Source of the DNA: Apoderus coryli
Taxonomy: Eukaryota > Arthropoda > Insecta > Coleoptera > Attelabidae
Direction of reading: 5' to 3'
Length of the DNA: 64,000 nt
NCBI GenBank assembly: GCA_911728435.2
Contig: OU452199.1
Location: forward strand, 14,022,860-14,086,859
Shown here: piece after piece, positions 25,008 through 35,279 of the stretch
Layout: the number at the start of each line of letters is the position of its first letter
How positions within the stretch are numbered: the stretch's first letter is position 1
Notes under the pieces: generated by a model
The model's database searches: none
What the model was told of the DNA's origin: nothing
Seen by the model: only the letters and a program-made list of their open reading frames with translations
Made by a program: the position numbers and the translations under genes

Positions 25008-25130
25008 TCCAAGTGGAAGTTTATAGGTTCGATTCTCAGCTCTGGCGATATTTTTTTTTCAATTTTTGAGTACCTAAAGTAGTTAATTTGTTACATTAGT
25101 TTAGATTTCAAAAAAGCTTAACTGCAAAAG
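25008..25130 (+). repeat. tRNA-Ala-like composite repeat, right part of the split copy
   Basis: Resumes with the T-arm half (GGTTCGATTCTCAGCTCTGG) and the downstream AAAGTAGTTAATTTGTTACA, matching AAAGTAGTTAGTTTAACC at 28976. It therefore completes the copy broken at 22990. Confidence 0.7.
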
Positions 25131-25787
25131 AGAGAGTAGACAAACACTTCCAAGACAATGAATGATCATTTTTTTCTTCAGGTGTAAAGGGCACTTTGCA
25201 ACAATTGCTTTAGGGAAGCCGAACAACTGTTAACGCAAGGTTATCCGCCAAATCAGGAAGAACAACCGAAAACAGTTTACTCTATTGTTTGAAATAATGC
25301 CACATTGTCCATATTCGCCTGATTTATCACCTAACGAAATGTGGATTCTAATCCCACTTGTGTCACGGAATTTTTTTCATTCGTACATGTTGGTTTATAT
25401 AATTTTTCTGTATACAGGTAATGTATATTATACGCTCTCAACTTAGTTGAATATAGATTTATCTCTCTTTCGTTTGTTTATATATGTATATATCCGTCAT
25501 TCCAGTTTCTGCTACAATTTTTGCGAGTAACATAACACGCACACAATATTACATAAAGAACGTAAATACAAACAATATTAATCATAAAGAAAACTGTTGT
25601 TTTCTCGTAGCTTTTTATGTGAACGTATGTGGGGAGATTATTAATAAAAAAATGGCTTCTTAGGGAGCTACAACGTTCCATCACGAGCCCATTCGCAGAG
25701 AATGTCGCTTGGCAACAGGCAATAAGTTTCTCTTATCAAGGTTTCTTAGGCCTGCCACTGATTTACCCTCTTTTTTTTTCATTTCAG
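25131..25787 (+). other. Upstream intronic/flanking DNA with a transposase trace
   Basis: At 25306-25350 the plus strand encodes MPHCPYSPDLSPNEMWIL, the PYSPDLSP block of Tc1/mariner DDE transposases, and FQDNE occurs near 25149. The rest is unrecognised. The acceptor of the kinase exon ends this stretch. Confidence 0.5.
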
Positions 25788-25916
25788 GTCGCCGTAAAAG
25801 TTATGGATATAAACCAGATTAAGGAGGAATATGTTATTCGAAATTTGTGTAGGGAAGCTAAGTTAATGTCTAAGTTGAATCATCCCTGTATTGCTGCTCT
25901 TTACGAAACTATACAG
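25788..25916 (+). CDS. Internal exon of HUNK-like Ser/Thr protein kinase (N-lobe)
   Basis: This 129-nt exon is open in phase 0 and encodes 43 residues of a protein-kinase N-lobe. It is preceded by a pyrimidine tract and acceptor (TTTCATTTCAG) and followed by the donor CAG|GTAAGT. The product starts VAVKVMD, where the lysine is the ATP-binding beta-3 lysine. NLCREAKLMSKLNHP follows, with the alpha-C glutamate expected to pair with that lysine, and the exon ends in the beta-4 strand (LYETIQ). The spacing between VAVKV and the YVIRNLCRE block resembles HUNK (MAK-V) of the CAMK-like group more than SNRK, NIM1 or MARK as I remember them; this is family memory, not a search. Residues upstream of VAVK in the same open frame are intron. 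The glycine-rich loop must lie in an earlier exon that I could not find. The kinase identity is near certain; the subfamily is tentative. Confidence 0.92.
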
Positions 25917-26454
25917 GTAAGTTGATTATACAGAATTTTAATAATTTTTTTGTTCGCATTCATTGTATAAAAAGTTGTTGGATTCGTGAATTATTGAGTC
26001 TCTATAATAATAGACATACGGAGAATTTATTTATCCAGGTTACAGACTGAAAATGTTAGGTAATCATTGTGTTGGATCATTTCTCATAAATAAATCTGTA
26101 TTGTGTCCCTGTTCTAATAAATAACAGTATATCAAGAACTTCACGCCAGCATTCGCTGTATATATAATGCATAATGTATGTTTCTATGATTAGTTAGATT
26201 TGAGAATATTTGGAAATTTCCTTATCACATCAAATTTCATTCAAGCACACACATATTACTACAAAAACGATAATTCTGTCTGAAGTCGGTTGGTTTGGTG
26301 TTTTAGTGTAATTGTGAAAAATAATTTAATGCGTTTTATACAAAGCTATGTCTTTTAACTGCAAAAAAATATTTAATCTATAAGTCTATAGATCATATTA
26401 TATTATCATAGTTTAAGAAATACTCCCAATACTCTCAATTTTTCTTTACGTTCA
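25917..26454. other. Intronic DNA, nothing recognised
   Basis: Start of the large kinase intron; no element boundaries seen. Confidence 0.4.
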
Positions 26455-26620
26455 GAATACTTTCCCTGTGCGGGAAAGTAAAATTTGGGGTTTGTATGCA
26501 CCCCAATCACAGGGCTAAAGCCATTCCAACCAAAAAGTAATGGGTAGGACACCCATACCAAAATTTAGCCCAATTGGTTAAATATTTCTGTAATTTTTTC
26601 GGTACCTCGGTGATTTTTAT
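26455..26620 (-). repeat. tRNA-Ala-like composite repeat, inverted partial copy
   Basis: CACAGGGCTAAAGCCATTCC and CAAAATTTAGCCCAATTGGT are the reverse complement of the middle of the copy at 22510. It carries a perfect hairpin ACTTTCCC-TGTGC-GGGAAAGT at 26459-26479, like the hairpin at the family's 5' end but joined to a different internal segment. Confidence 0.6.
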
Positions 26621-28524
26621 TAGGTGTAAAAAGTAAGCTATACGTAGTATAGTACGGGTTAGTTAGATTAAATGAAATAAAATTTTTGTCATTAACGATA
26701 TATTCTTAAAATAATACAATTTCGATTCTCACTTGCTTTTAAATGGGTTTTTGAAACAAAGATTATCTTACCAAATATTGCAATCCAATAATGGAAAGAA
26801 AAAGAGAAAACAAAACCAATGAGATGTTGAAAGGTATGAATATTTTTACACTTGTTTTAGTTTGTAGTTTGTATAAAAAAATCCTGAAGAAGAAGTGTGA
26901 CAAGAAATAAAAAAATGTATTTCACTTTTGTTGTTAATAGGAACCTAAACCCCAATAACAATATCCAAAAAATTATAAATAATATTCTATTTTTTATATT
27001 TTAAACCTTTGATGAAAACATTTCGTTAACCAGGTGATATTATCATATTTTAAATTATAATGTACAGCATCCGCAATGAACTCCACTATAAATTATTGAG
27101 GCGATATCGATAGTTCAATCTTCGGAAAACACAACCGATCTTTTTTTTATGGGTGGGGCCATGAGTACCTCTAATGTATATACGTATCTTTTTTGTATGT
27201 GACTGGAATTCATGATCATATCTAAATTATTGGGAAGAATTATTTAAAAGAAAAGGAGGAACTGTTTCAGTTCTAAATATAGTTACATTATTTGCATAAG
27301 TACAACTACCGACGCGTTGAAAATCGTTAGTTCAAAGTTTCAAACTATATTTTACTACACACTGTAGTTATTTTTGTTTCCACCTCAAATTTCTCTTTAA
27401 AAATAATAACAATGTTTTCATCATTTTGATAATAGTAGATAAACAGATGTAACAATTCTAACCAAATTTTCGATACCGAACATAAAGTACTTACTGACAT
27501 TTATACAGTAAACATAGTAAACATCAATAAATGTAAAATTATCGGCCCCTTTAAACCACTTTGCTCTCGTAACACGCTCCTCAATAAGTTACTAATTCCT
27601 AACTTTACGGAGCGCTTATTCCGCATTCGCTCTCTGAATTTCAGAACGTCATTATCATAAATTTACGCACGTTTGCACATTACGCGTTATGGGCCAAACC
27701 CCTATAAACCAGCGGTTCGGTCTTACGTCGCTATTATTTTCTATGAAATATTCCCGAGCGATATTGTACGCAAAAACCCTATATTGCGGTTGACCGGGCC
27801 TGTATACGAATGCGACCGTAAAACAATACAGTAAAGTAAGGTGAAGGGTCAACGAAAAATATCTAGCTCTTATGTGTATATAGGGGACAGATTTAATGAA
27901 ATACACCCACATGATCTAAACAGCAATAATTGCTATAGTAGAATTTCTCTATGACAGATGAGATTTTTTTATATTCTGCAGATAAGTTAAGCAATATTGC
28001 TACTGCTGAGTTAGTCATTTTAAATTGTATATAGGTAAAATGAGCACGAGAAGGTTGGAACAAATTCAATAAAATCTGTTTGGGGTAAAGAAAAAAAAAT
28101 TCGCTCGGTCACGTCAACCTTATGTCTGTAATGCGCAATTTGACATTTAAATGTGTGATATGACGTAATCGGCGTCCCAAATTATGACGTCATCGTAATT
28201 TTTTTAAAATCTAAGCCTCACTTTTGATAACGCTATTAAACAGCTCATTTTTCTGCATACAGAACGATGATTACTGGTATACCTAGGTTACATAACAAAT
28301 TTCTTGAAAAAAAAATGATTTTTTTTTACAGTTACTAACGTATTACAATATCCACCTATTTATTTACTTCGACAAAAAAAGTTAAATACGTCACCAAATG
28401 ATTACAAATGGTAGAAATAAGTCCTACGAAAAGCTCCAATGCTAGCAGGACGGAGCAAATACCTACTATGTCTTTAAGTCGGCCGGGGCAGATAATAGAA
28501 TATATACAATTTAGTAACTTCGTT
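26621..28524. other. Intronic DNA with a GC-richer island
   Basis: No gene recognised. 27540-27910 is less AT-rich than its surroundings and shows no sign of repeats; the minus-strand open frame there (85 codons) has no known motif. Confidence 0.4.
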
Positions 28525-29145
28525 ACACCTTTCCCGGCTTGTAGGGAAAGTATTGTCATCGCGTTAAAAAAAAATTGAGATAAGGGCGGATATCACCATA
28601 TTAACGTCCCCTGAGACGATTAAGATAATTTCCAGATGGATGTCTGTCTGTGTGTCTGTATGTATTCTTCTACGATAGCGTCTAAACGCCTCAACCAATT
28701 TAGCTAAATTGTGGTATATGAGTTTTGGGAGTCCTAGGATGAACCCATTAGTTTTTCGTTGAAATCGATTTAGCCCTATGATTTGACACAATCCCTACAT
28801 TCTTTAATAGCAGTAGGGGTCGAGAGATACATCATTTAAAAGCATTTTCGAATTTACCTTCATAGTTCTCGAGAATATTGCGTTAGGTAGTTTGTATAAG
28901 TGTCTGTGTCGTAATTGGTAGAGCTTGGGCTTTGCATGCGGAGGTCCTGGGTTCGAATCCCAGCTCTAGTAATTTTAAAGTAGTTAGTTTAACCTAACAA
29001 GGTTAGTAAGTATATTGAAAATAATAAAAATAATACAATTATAATAATAATTATTATTAAAATTCTATTTCGTTAGTTAGGTCATATTATATTTCTCATT
29101 ATATTATTCCTTGTTGGGAACGTTTGGGGGTGAGACAGGCGATTT
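28525..29145 (+). repeat. tRNA-Ala-like composite repeat, most complete copy
   Basis: Order: hairpin CTTTCCCGGCTTGTAGGGAAAG, CGCGTTAAAAAAAAATTGAG, GAGACGATTAAGATAATTTC, a TGTC/TGTG microsatellite (28640-28668), AACCAATTTAGCTAAATTG, GTAGGGGTCGAGAGATACAT, TTCTCGAGAATATTG, the tRNA-like module and an AT-rich tail with AATAATACAATTATAATAAT. Copies at 3856, 21313, 22510/25008 and 26455 share parts in the same order (except 26455), so this is one dispersed family. Confidence 0.8.
28904..28971 (+). other. tRNA-Ala(TGC)-like module inside the repeat
   Basis: TCGTAATTGGTAGAGC resembles the A-box/D-arm, TTTGCATGCGG the anticodon loop of tRNA-Ala(TGC), and GGGTTCGAATCCCAGC a perfect T-arm and B-box. 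The acceptor stem is not convincing, so I regard it as a tRNA-derived promoter-like segment and not a working tRNA gene. Confidence 0.6.
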
Positions 29146-29207
29146 TTTTTTCTTTGTCCCAAACATATTTTTTTGAAATTGTTTGAACCTTCTCGTGCTC
29201 ACTGTAT

Positions 29208-29790
29208 AAATAAATAACTTTATTGTCTAACAGGTGCAACACACCCAATTACAAGACAATTATTATCTACTAAAAAAACGTCACTCTTATACTAGACGTC
29301 TACTAAAACACTAATATGGTCATCAACTAATATACATCAAATCGCTACAAGAATACAAAGGAGCAACAATTCAGATAATTGATTTAAATAGTAAATGAGG
29401 CGAAACACTGCATACAACAGCAATATCACATCGTCACAAAACAAACATCAGATATTGAGATCTCGCAAGAACCGGAGCAAGCAAGCGCAAAACGATCTTA
29501 GGGGTTGATTATTTCTTGCAAAAATTCGAGGAAGCTTAAATTGGCGGAGCAGTTCTGAGCAATATATGAGACTATTGACAATTTTAAAAGTAAACAGTTC
29601 ACCTGCATAAATCTGATGCGTTTCTAGTGAAAACACATGAAAACGGTCAAGTAGTATCTTCTAATCAAACCCTCTGTATTTAAACCTACCATCAAGCTTA
29701 AATGCCAAATATTTGAGGAATCTGCGCTGTATGTACTCAATGTGTATAATGGAGAGATCGCGCAGTAGCCCCAACTTTTGGTCTCTCTGG
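29208..29790 (-). mobile_element. 5'-truncated non-LTR retrotransposon (LINE) remnant
   Basis: The minus strand encodes, with stops, IEYIQRRFLKYLAFKLDGRF, then DRFHVFSLETHQIYAGELFT, FKIVNSLIYCSELL and FKLPRIFARNNQPLR. These match the post-RT C-terminal region of Jockey-type ORF2 (QKRFLRYLAFK, LEHRR, LYKLINGLIDSPELL, RNxxxF). The 3' end is at the left, where the complement of AATAACTTTATTG and a TAAATAAATA tail mark a LINE 3' terminus. No catalytic part remains. Antisense to the kinase gene. Confidence 0.7.
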
Positions 29791-31024
29791 TGGCTAATTC
29801 CCTTGCCTCGTCGGTTGTTAAACTAACCGTTGGTATTCAGTTGAAAATTTCATCCATCTGTCAAATTTGATGTTTCAACACTGATATACTGGTATATATT
29901 TCATTGTTGATTTATATCAATCAGAATTGAATTACGCGATAATTTTGCACTAGTGATTTTATTTTTCAATCATGAATACAAAGACTTAAAATAGTCTTCC
30001 TTACAAAAAGCAGGTTTTTTATATGTTGATTATTTTATATAAATTGCCCATCATGTATCGGAATTATTTTGTGCATTCCCACTTCATTGGCTTCCTAATA
30101 AATTATCCTCTTGATTTTTGATCTCTGTTAGAGTCACATTTCAATTTTGTGTTCTTATATTTTAAAACATTTCTATACATCTATACACTAAACAATCTTT
30201 ACTTTTTTAAAACAGGTTAATTTTAAACATTGTGTAATTTTATAAACACATAAATTTCCGTATTAATGTATGTTTTAGTATAGATAATACATTTATTGGA
30301 GCTCTAATATCTTCAGAATCACATCCTTAACACACAAACGTCGTTTTAAACTTCATGCCTTTGATGTTACTTTCGCAGCTGATCGCTTCACCAAACCCTA
30401 ACTAGAATTAATTTGAAAGAGCTTCTAAATGGGGGAAGGAACAGATAGATAGAGATAATCAACCCAGGAGTATACTTACAATCTTTGTTCGAAAATAAGG
30501 GAACTCTACACAATACTTTCTGTTTGTATATACGTACGAGATATATACCTCTTCTTACAATAAAATGCCGCTTTTTAGTAAGAACACATACATATGTTCA
30601 AAATATACAAGTTAATTTGTGTGACTTTTTTCTTTCTATAGTAAATTTTAATTTAAAATCTCAAGAATTACAAAATTTGCGCTTATAAAATATTGATTTT
30701 ATAGAGAATGAGGTACATTGTGACAACCAAAACTACAAAATTACGATTGATTTCTTAAAGGCTTTTGAAAACAATAAGTTAATAACATATCAATACTTAT
30801 GAAAAGATAGCACTGAAACCTAATTAGATATCTACTCTAATGACTTTGGGGGTCGAGAAAGTAATTGGTTTCATTTAATGAGAAAACTGTTTTGCAATCA
30901 CCTTGTATAGTAAGAAAATTATGACTTGAATTCTGCACGATAAAAGAATTCTAGAAAATATAATGCCTTCTTTTTTTTTGAACAAATCAATTATTCTGTA
31001 GGTATATCAAAATTATTAAAATAC
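29791..31024. other. Intronic DNA, nothing recognised
   Basis: No gene seen. CAATCACCTTGTATAG near 30895 may be a degraded CAGGGTG-type end. Confidence 0.35.
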
Positions 31025-31250
31025 ATTTTGAGTCCTCTAAACACATGTGCCCCACACCGGAATTAGGTATCTTATGCGACTTAAATAGTATGCGTTGTAG
31101 ATATCCCTTTTACTTTTAAAAGTTAAATAACTTCTACATCGATACATTGCTGTCATCAAAGGCAACAATTTATCGCTTATATAACCAACGTGTTCTTTCC
31201 AGTTGGGATTCTCATCTATAATCAACCCTAAATATTTGATTTTATCTACT
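31025..31250 (-). pseudogene. LINE reverse-transcriptase fragment
   Basis: The minus strand reads VDKIKYLGLIIDENPNWKEH, then YISDKLLPLMTAMYRCRSYL, RDIYNAYYLSRIRYLIPVWG. This is the region just after the catalytic FADD of non-LTR RT (F/YLG-x-x-I-D-x-x-x-x-W-x-x-H). It ends at the same RYLIP-WG motif with which the LINE fragment at 11885 begins, and the two are similar enough to be one family. Truncated at both sides. Confidence 0.75.
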
Positions 31251-32075
31251 CGTTTTAACTAATCTTATAGATTATAGAACATAAAAGCTTATACTTTGTT
31301 GGAAATTATTTTATTTATTTTAAAACGTTACGAAATCATGATTAACAAATAATATATATAGTGTTTTAGTATAGTTATTCAGCTCTAAGAGTTTTTCCAT
31401 TAAAAATGTGTACATCATATTATGTTGAAGGCTGCAGCAGTTATTTGCGTAGATAACAATTTTTAATTATTAAACTCAATATACAGTTTTAGTTCTTTAA
31501 TTTCTACGTTTTTCAAATAAATCTATACAATAATTAAACTATATCAACCTTGCATTATTTCAGGGACCAAAGTTTAGTTTTCGTATAAATTAAACTTTCT
31601 CATCTCTAGTGGTAAAAATGACTCCCCCACATTCAACCTACATTCGCTATTGAAAGCCAGAGCACTTCTATACGCTATATTAAATCCTCGACAACCCCTT
31701 TCACGAATTCAGGCCACATTCCACCGTTACCCAGATTAGATAAACACCACCCTCGGCGCCAACTTATTAAACTTTACAGTTGAAACTCGAACATTTATCC
31801 GAAATAATTACCCATGCATCATCGTTCGGGGTGAGTGCGTGCGTTAGTTGTCTATTTAGATGCTAAAAATATGAGGATATTCGAGAAAATATCTACGTTG
31901 TTAATTTAAAACTTAAATGCAGGTTCTGTAAGCGAAAGGCTTTGAATGAATTTAGTAAACCTGTCTTATTAAAATTGCCATAGAATGAAAATGTTGAGCT
32001 CTATTGCGATAATATTGTAATAATAGTAGTAATTAACTATTAGTTTATCCTCATTCGCAATCAGCTATATTAAGC

Positions 32076-32105
32076 ATACAGGGTGTCCCACAATCAGTCA
32101 CGGCA
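32076..32105. repeat. Solo CAGGGTG-type transposon end
   Basis: ATACAGGGTGTCCCACAATC, with no inverted partner identified. The first 17 bases match the ends of other elements here. Confidence 0.45.
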
Positions 32106-32490
32106 AGCACAATGGTACCTAAAGCGAATCCTTTATTTTATTGTGTATAACGAGGCCTATTATTCACGGAGATGAAAATTACGGCTTAATCATCGGAGTG
32201 AATAAATAATAGCCGTGTACAAGAGTAGAGGACTCTATTTTCTCCACGACTATTCGAAATCTGACAAATGCATTTAAAAAAATGCAATAACTTTTTTATA
32301 TTAAAAAATTTATATAAACTAATCGAGATAACGAAAACTTTTTGCAAGGTATTTTGAAAATTGGTGGTATCTTATTTATTATATTATTTTTATTAATTTT
32401 TCCATTTTATAAATATAACAAGCGGCCAATAGACTCAGTTGCAGTCCTCGAGACAATAGTTCAACCTTAAAAAGAAATTGAGATCAAGTG

Positions 32491-32553
32491 GAATATATCG
32501 ATACATTTCTTGTATCTCGAATAACGAAAGAGAATATATCGATACATTTCTTG
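32491..32553. repeat. Direct repeat containing two TATCGATA sites
   Basis: GAATATATCGATACATTTCT occurs twice, starting at 32491 and about 32532, giving TATCGATA at 32496-32503 and 32537-32544. TATCGATA is the Drosophila DRE (DREF/BEAF) core; any function here is inference. Confidence 0.5.
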
Positions 32554-35279
32554 CGTCCGCGTCAAATTAAGTGTATCCGTTCGAGTAACAATATGTGCAT
32601 ACAGGCTATAATTTCAATAATAATAATAAAGTTCAATGGCCCAGTTTTCAATAATAATAAAAAAAGTTCAAGGACCCCGTTTTGAAATCGCAACAGGTAT
32701 GCCATGATAGGTTTTTTAAAATTGTCTTTAAATGCAGGTGAGGACGGTAAAAAATCAATATTCAAATGCCAAATGTGTCAACATGTGTCAACTTGTGTCA
32801 TTTAAAAACAATGCTGCCAGATTTAGTTCATGTAAATAGTAGTAAAATGAAAATAAGTCCAAATTATAATTATTTTCTTAGATAAAATAATGTTTTAATA
32901 TTTGTTACATTATTGTGGTAGTTGAATAAATTAAATATGTTGGAAAATCAAGTATCTAATAATGATCCATGTGTAAATACATTGTGTAATGTGTGGATTT
33001 GTTGAACAAAATGTGTCGGATATTTTTATGGTGAAAATCTTCAAATAAAGTGTGTCATCCGCGAATTTCTCATATTTTGTTGATTGTTGCCAGATTTTGA
33101 ACGAATTTAATTGATTGAAATATAAATAATATGGAATTTTTACAACAACCAAATTACTTTAGCAAAAATAAACTCAAATAAAATAAATTTGGGTAAATGA
33201 AGTTTGTGTTTAATTAAGCATCTGCGCGTGTGTAAATAGATTTCGGATTAATTACGATATTGCGCGAATAATGAGTACGAGGTGTAGGATAGCCATAATT
33301 TCAAAAACAGTCTGGCAGCCGAGTATTGCAAGTTGGTATGTTGTTGAAGCGAGTAGATTTCATAAGAATAACACACAAATCTGTTTTCTTTTCTAATGAC
33401 TTTACTTTAAAGAAAAAAGTGACAATTTGGGAACTATTTTAAAAATATTTCCCTTCAAAGAAGCTTCAACAAAAGTAAACGTTGCATTGCGCTGACTATT
33501 TAAACGTATATTAAAACACATGGCATATTTTACGCTTGCTTTGATTGTTCGTGCCGAACCCTGTTTTCGTTGAAGATTAGAGTGAATAAAAGAAGAGCGT
33601 TTTATTATAGTTAATAGATCTCAAGTACTTCTGTTACTAGTTGGGCCGTAACAAATAGAAAACTGTCAATTGCTTGGGAACGTCACTATGATTGCGAAAT
33701 TTAAATTAAAATAATGTGGGACTCTTATGGTCTACAAGAAGTATTAATGAGTGATTGACGGATTTGTCGCTAACTTGTGGACACTCTACAAGTGTTCAAT
33801 ATTTCAAGTGCCATAAGATATTTTGTTATAATTAACATTCAGTTGATCAATTTCGTACATATTGAAATACAGCCATTAATTTTAAATGTCGAATGCCCCA
33901 TATTCTTTTTCCTTTAGTTACATTCAGCTTCAAAGTAATGTATCTTGTTTTCAGTCAGTGCCACCGGCACATATTCTCGCGTAGATTCCCCCTAATCTAT
34001 TCTGCTTAGACTGGTAAAATATTTGCCACTTTATTTCCCCGGAAACACATTTTATACTATTTGAAATTAGTTCGTCCTGACTCGGCAAATTCGACGTTGG
34101 AGGAGCCTTTAAAACGCGACGAAAATAGGTTTTCTAGTCCGCCTGGAACTGAATTAAATTTTCCAGAGATATTTTCAGAATTACTATAAAAGTAGTTACT
34201 TTGTCATCGTATTTTAAGAGTTAAATTCGGAGCCCTTATTTTGCGTCCCATATTTTTCAATTTTTACATTATTACATCTAGTAAAATATATTCTAATCTA
34301 AACTATTTTCCTACTTAGAAACGGTAAAATTTTGTCTTCATAAATTGTTCTAAATAGCTGTAAATGGAAAAAATGTGTAGTAGATAATGTTTTAATCAAT
34401 GAGAAGTTCGAGTGAATGTTAATTTGAATTTGTTTATGTGATATTCCATATTATATGTACGGTGGTATTATTGGTTTGTGTCAAGAAATGGTATGTCATT
34501 TTCGATTACAATTAGACTTAGGTGGTGAGGATTTTTATTAAGTATTTGATGACGACATTGACGTGTGATCAAAAAAGTTGGGGATCATTATACAAGTTTG
34601 TGATCAGTAACCCCTCATGAGTGTTTATCTTTGTATGGATTCTAATTTTACAACTTGGTATCTCATACTAATAGATTTGTTTGCCTCTAAATCTATATAA
34701 ATAGCTCATGTATGGGTTGAAATCACCAGGATATCGTTAATGATTCTTATAGGATGCCGTTAGGCACTTCCATATAAGTTGACACGATTCATTCGTGTGT
34801 GTAATGTAAAAATTTCACGGATTGCGGTTATTATTAAAACATTTTATTACAGTTATGGTGGCATTCGCATAACGCCCTGTTTTTATTGAGTTATAATCGA
34901 TGCAATATTTTTTTAATGTTTTTCTGATAACCTTAGGTCCCAGATTTTTGTCATTAGTTGTTTGTTATAATAGCGCACAATTATTTTCTTTTGTGCGGTC
35001 AGGAATTATTGCACTAGGCATTTCGGATACATTGAAAATATAATGTTTATCTATTTAAAATCATTATGTTCTTTATTTATTAATAATTGCGATATACTAT
35101 GTGGGAAATAAAAATTAAATATGAACTACTTCTTTAAATTGAATTGCGATATATGCTATATGTGTACACCATCGCTCTCAGGAGATCGACACAATCGAAA
35201 TTTTGAAAAATTTGTATGCTGTCCTTCATTTCATGACCCGAGAACCATAAAAATAACCTCTGTTCAAAAGTTTATATTT

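Larger units (their letters stand above)
31251..35279. other. Intronic DNA with islands of lower AT
   Basis: No gene recognised. 31610-31830 and 33930-34140 are less AT-rich and look single-copy. A CAGGGTG end lies at 32076 and a direct repeat with TATCGATA at 32491-32553. Confidence 0.4.

Noticed and set aside
25629..25787. N-terminal extension of the kinase exon in the same open frame
   Set aside because: A pyrimidine tract and AG precede VAVK, and the upstream residues show no kinase similarity; it is intron.
27655..27912. 85-codon minus-strand open frame in a GC-richer island
   Set aside because: No motif or splice signals; kept only as a non-coding island.
28904..28971. Functional tRNA-Ala gene
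   Set aside because: T-arm and anticodon region look tRNA-like but the acceptor stem does not pair, and the same module recurs inside a dispersed repeat.
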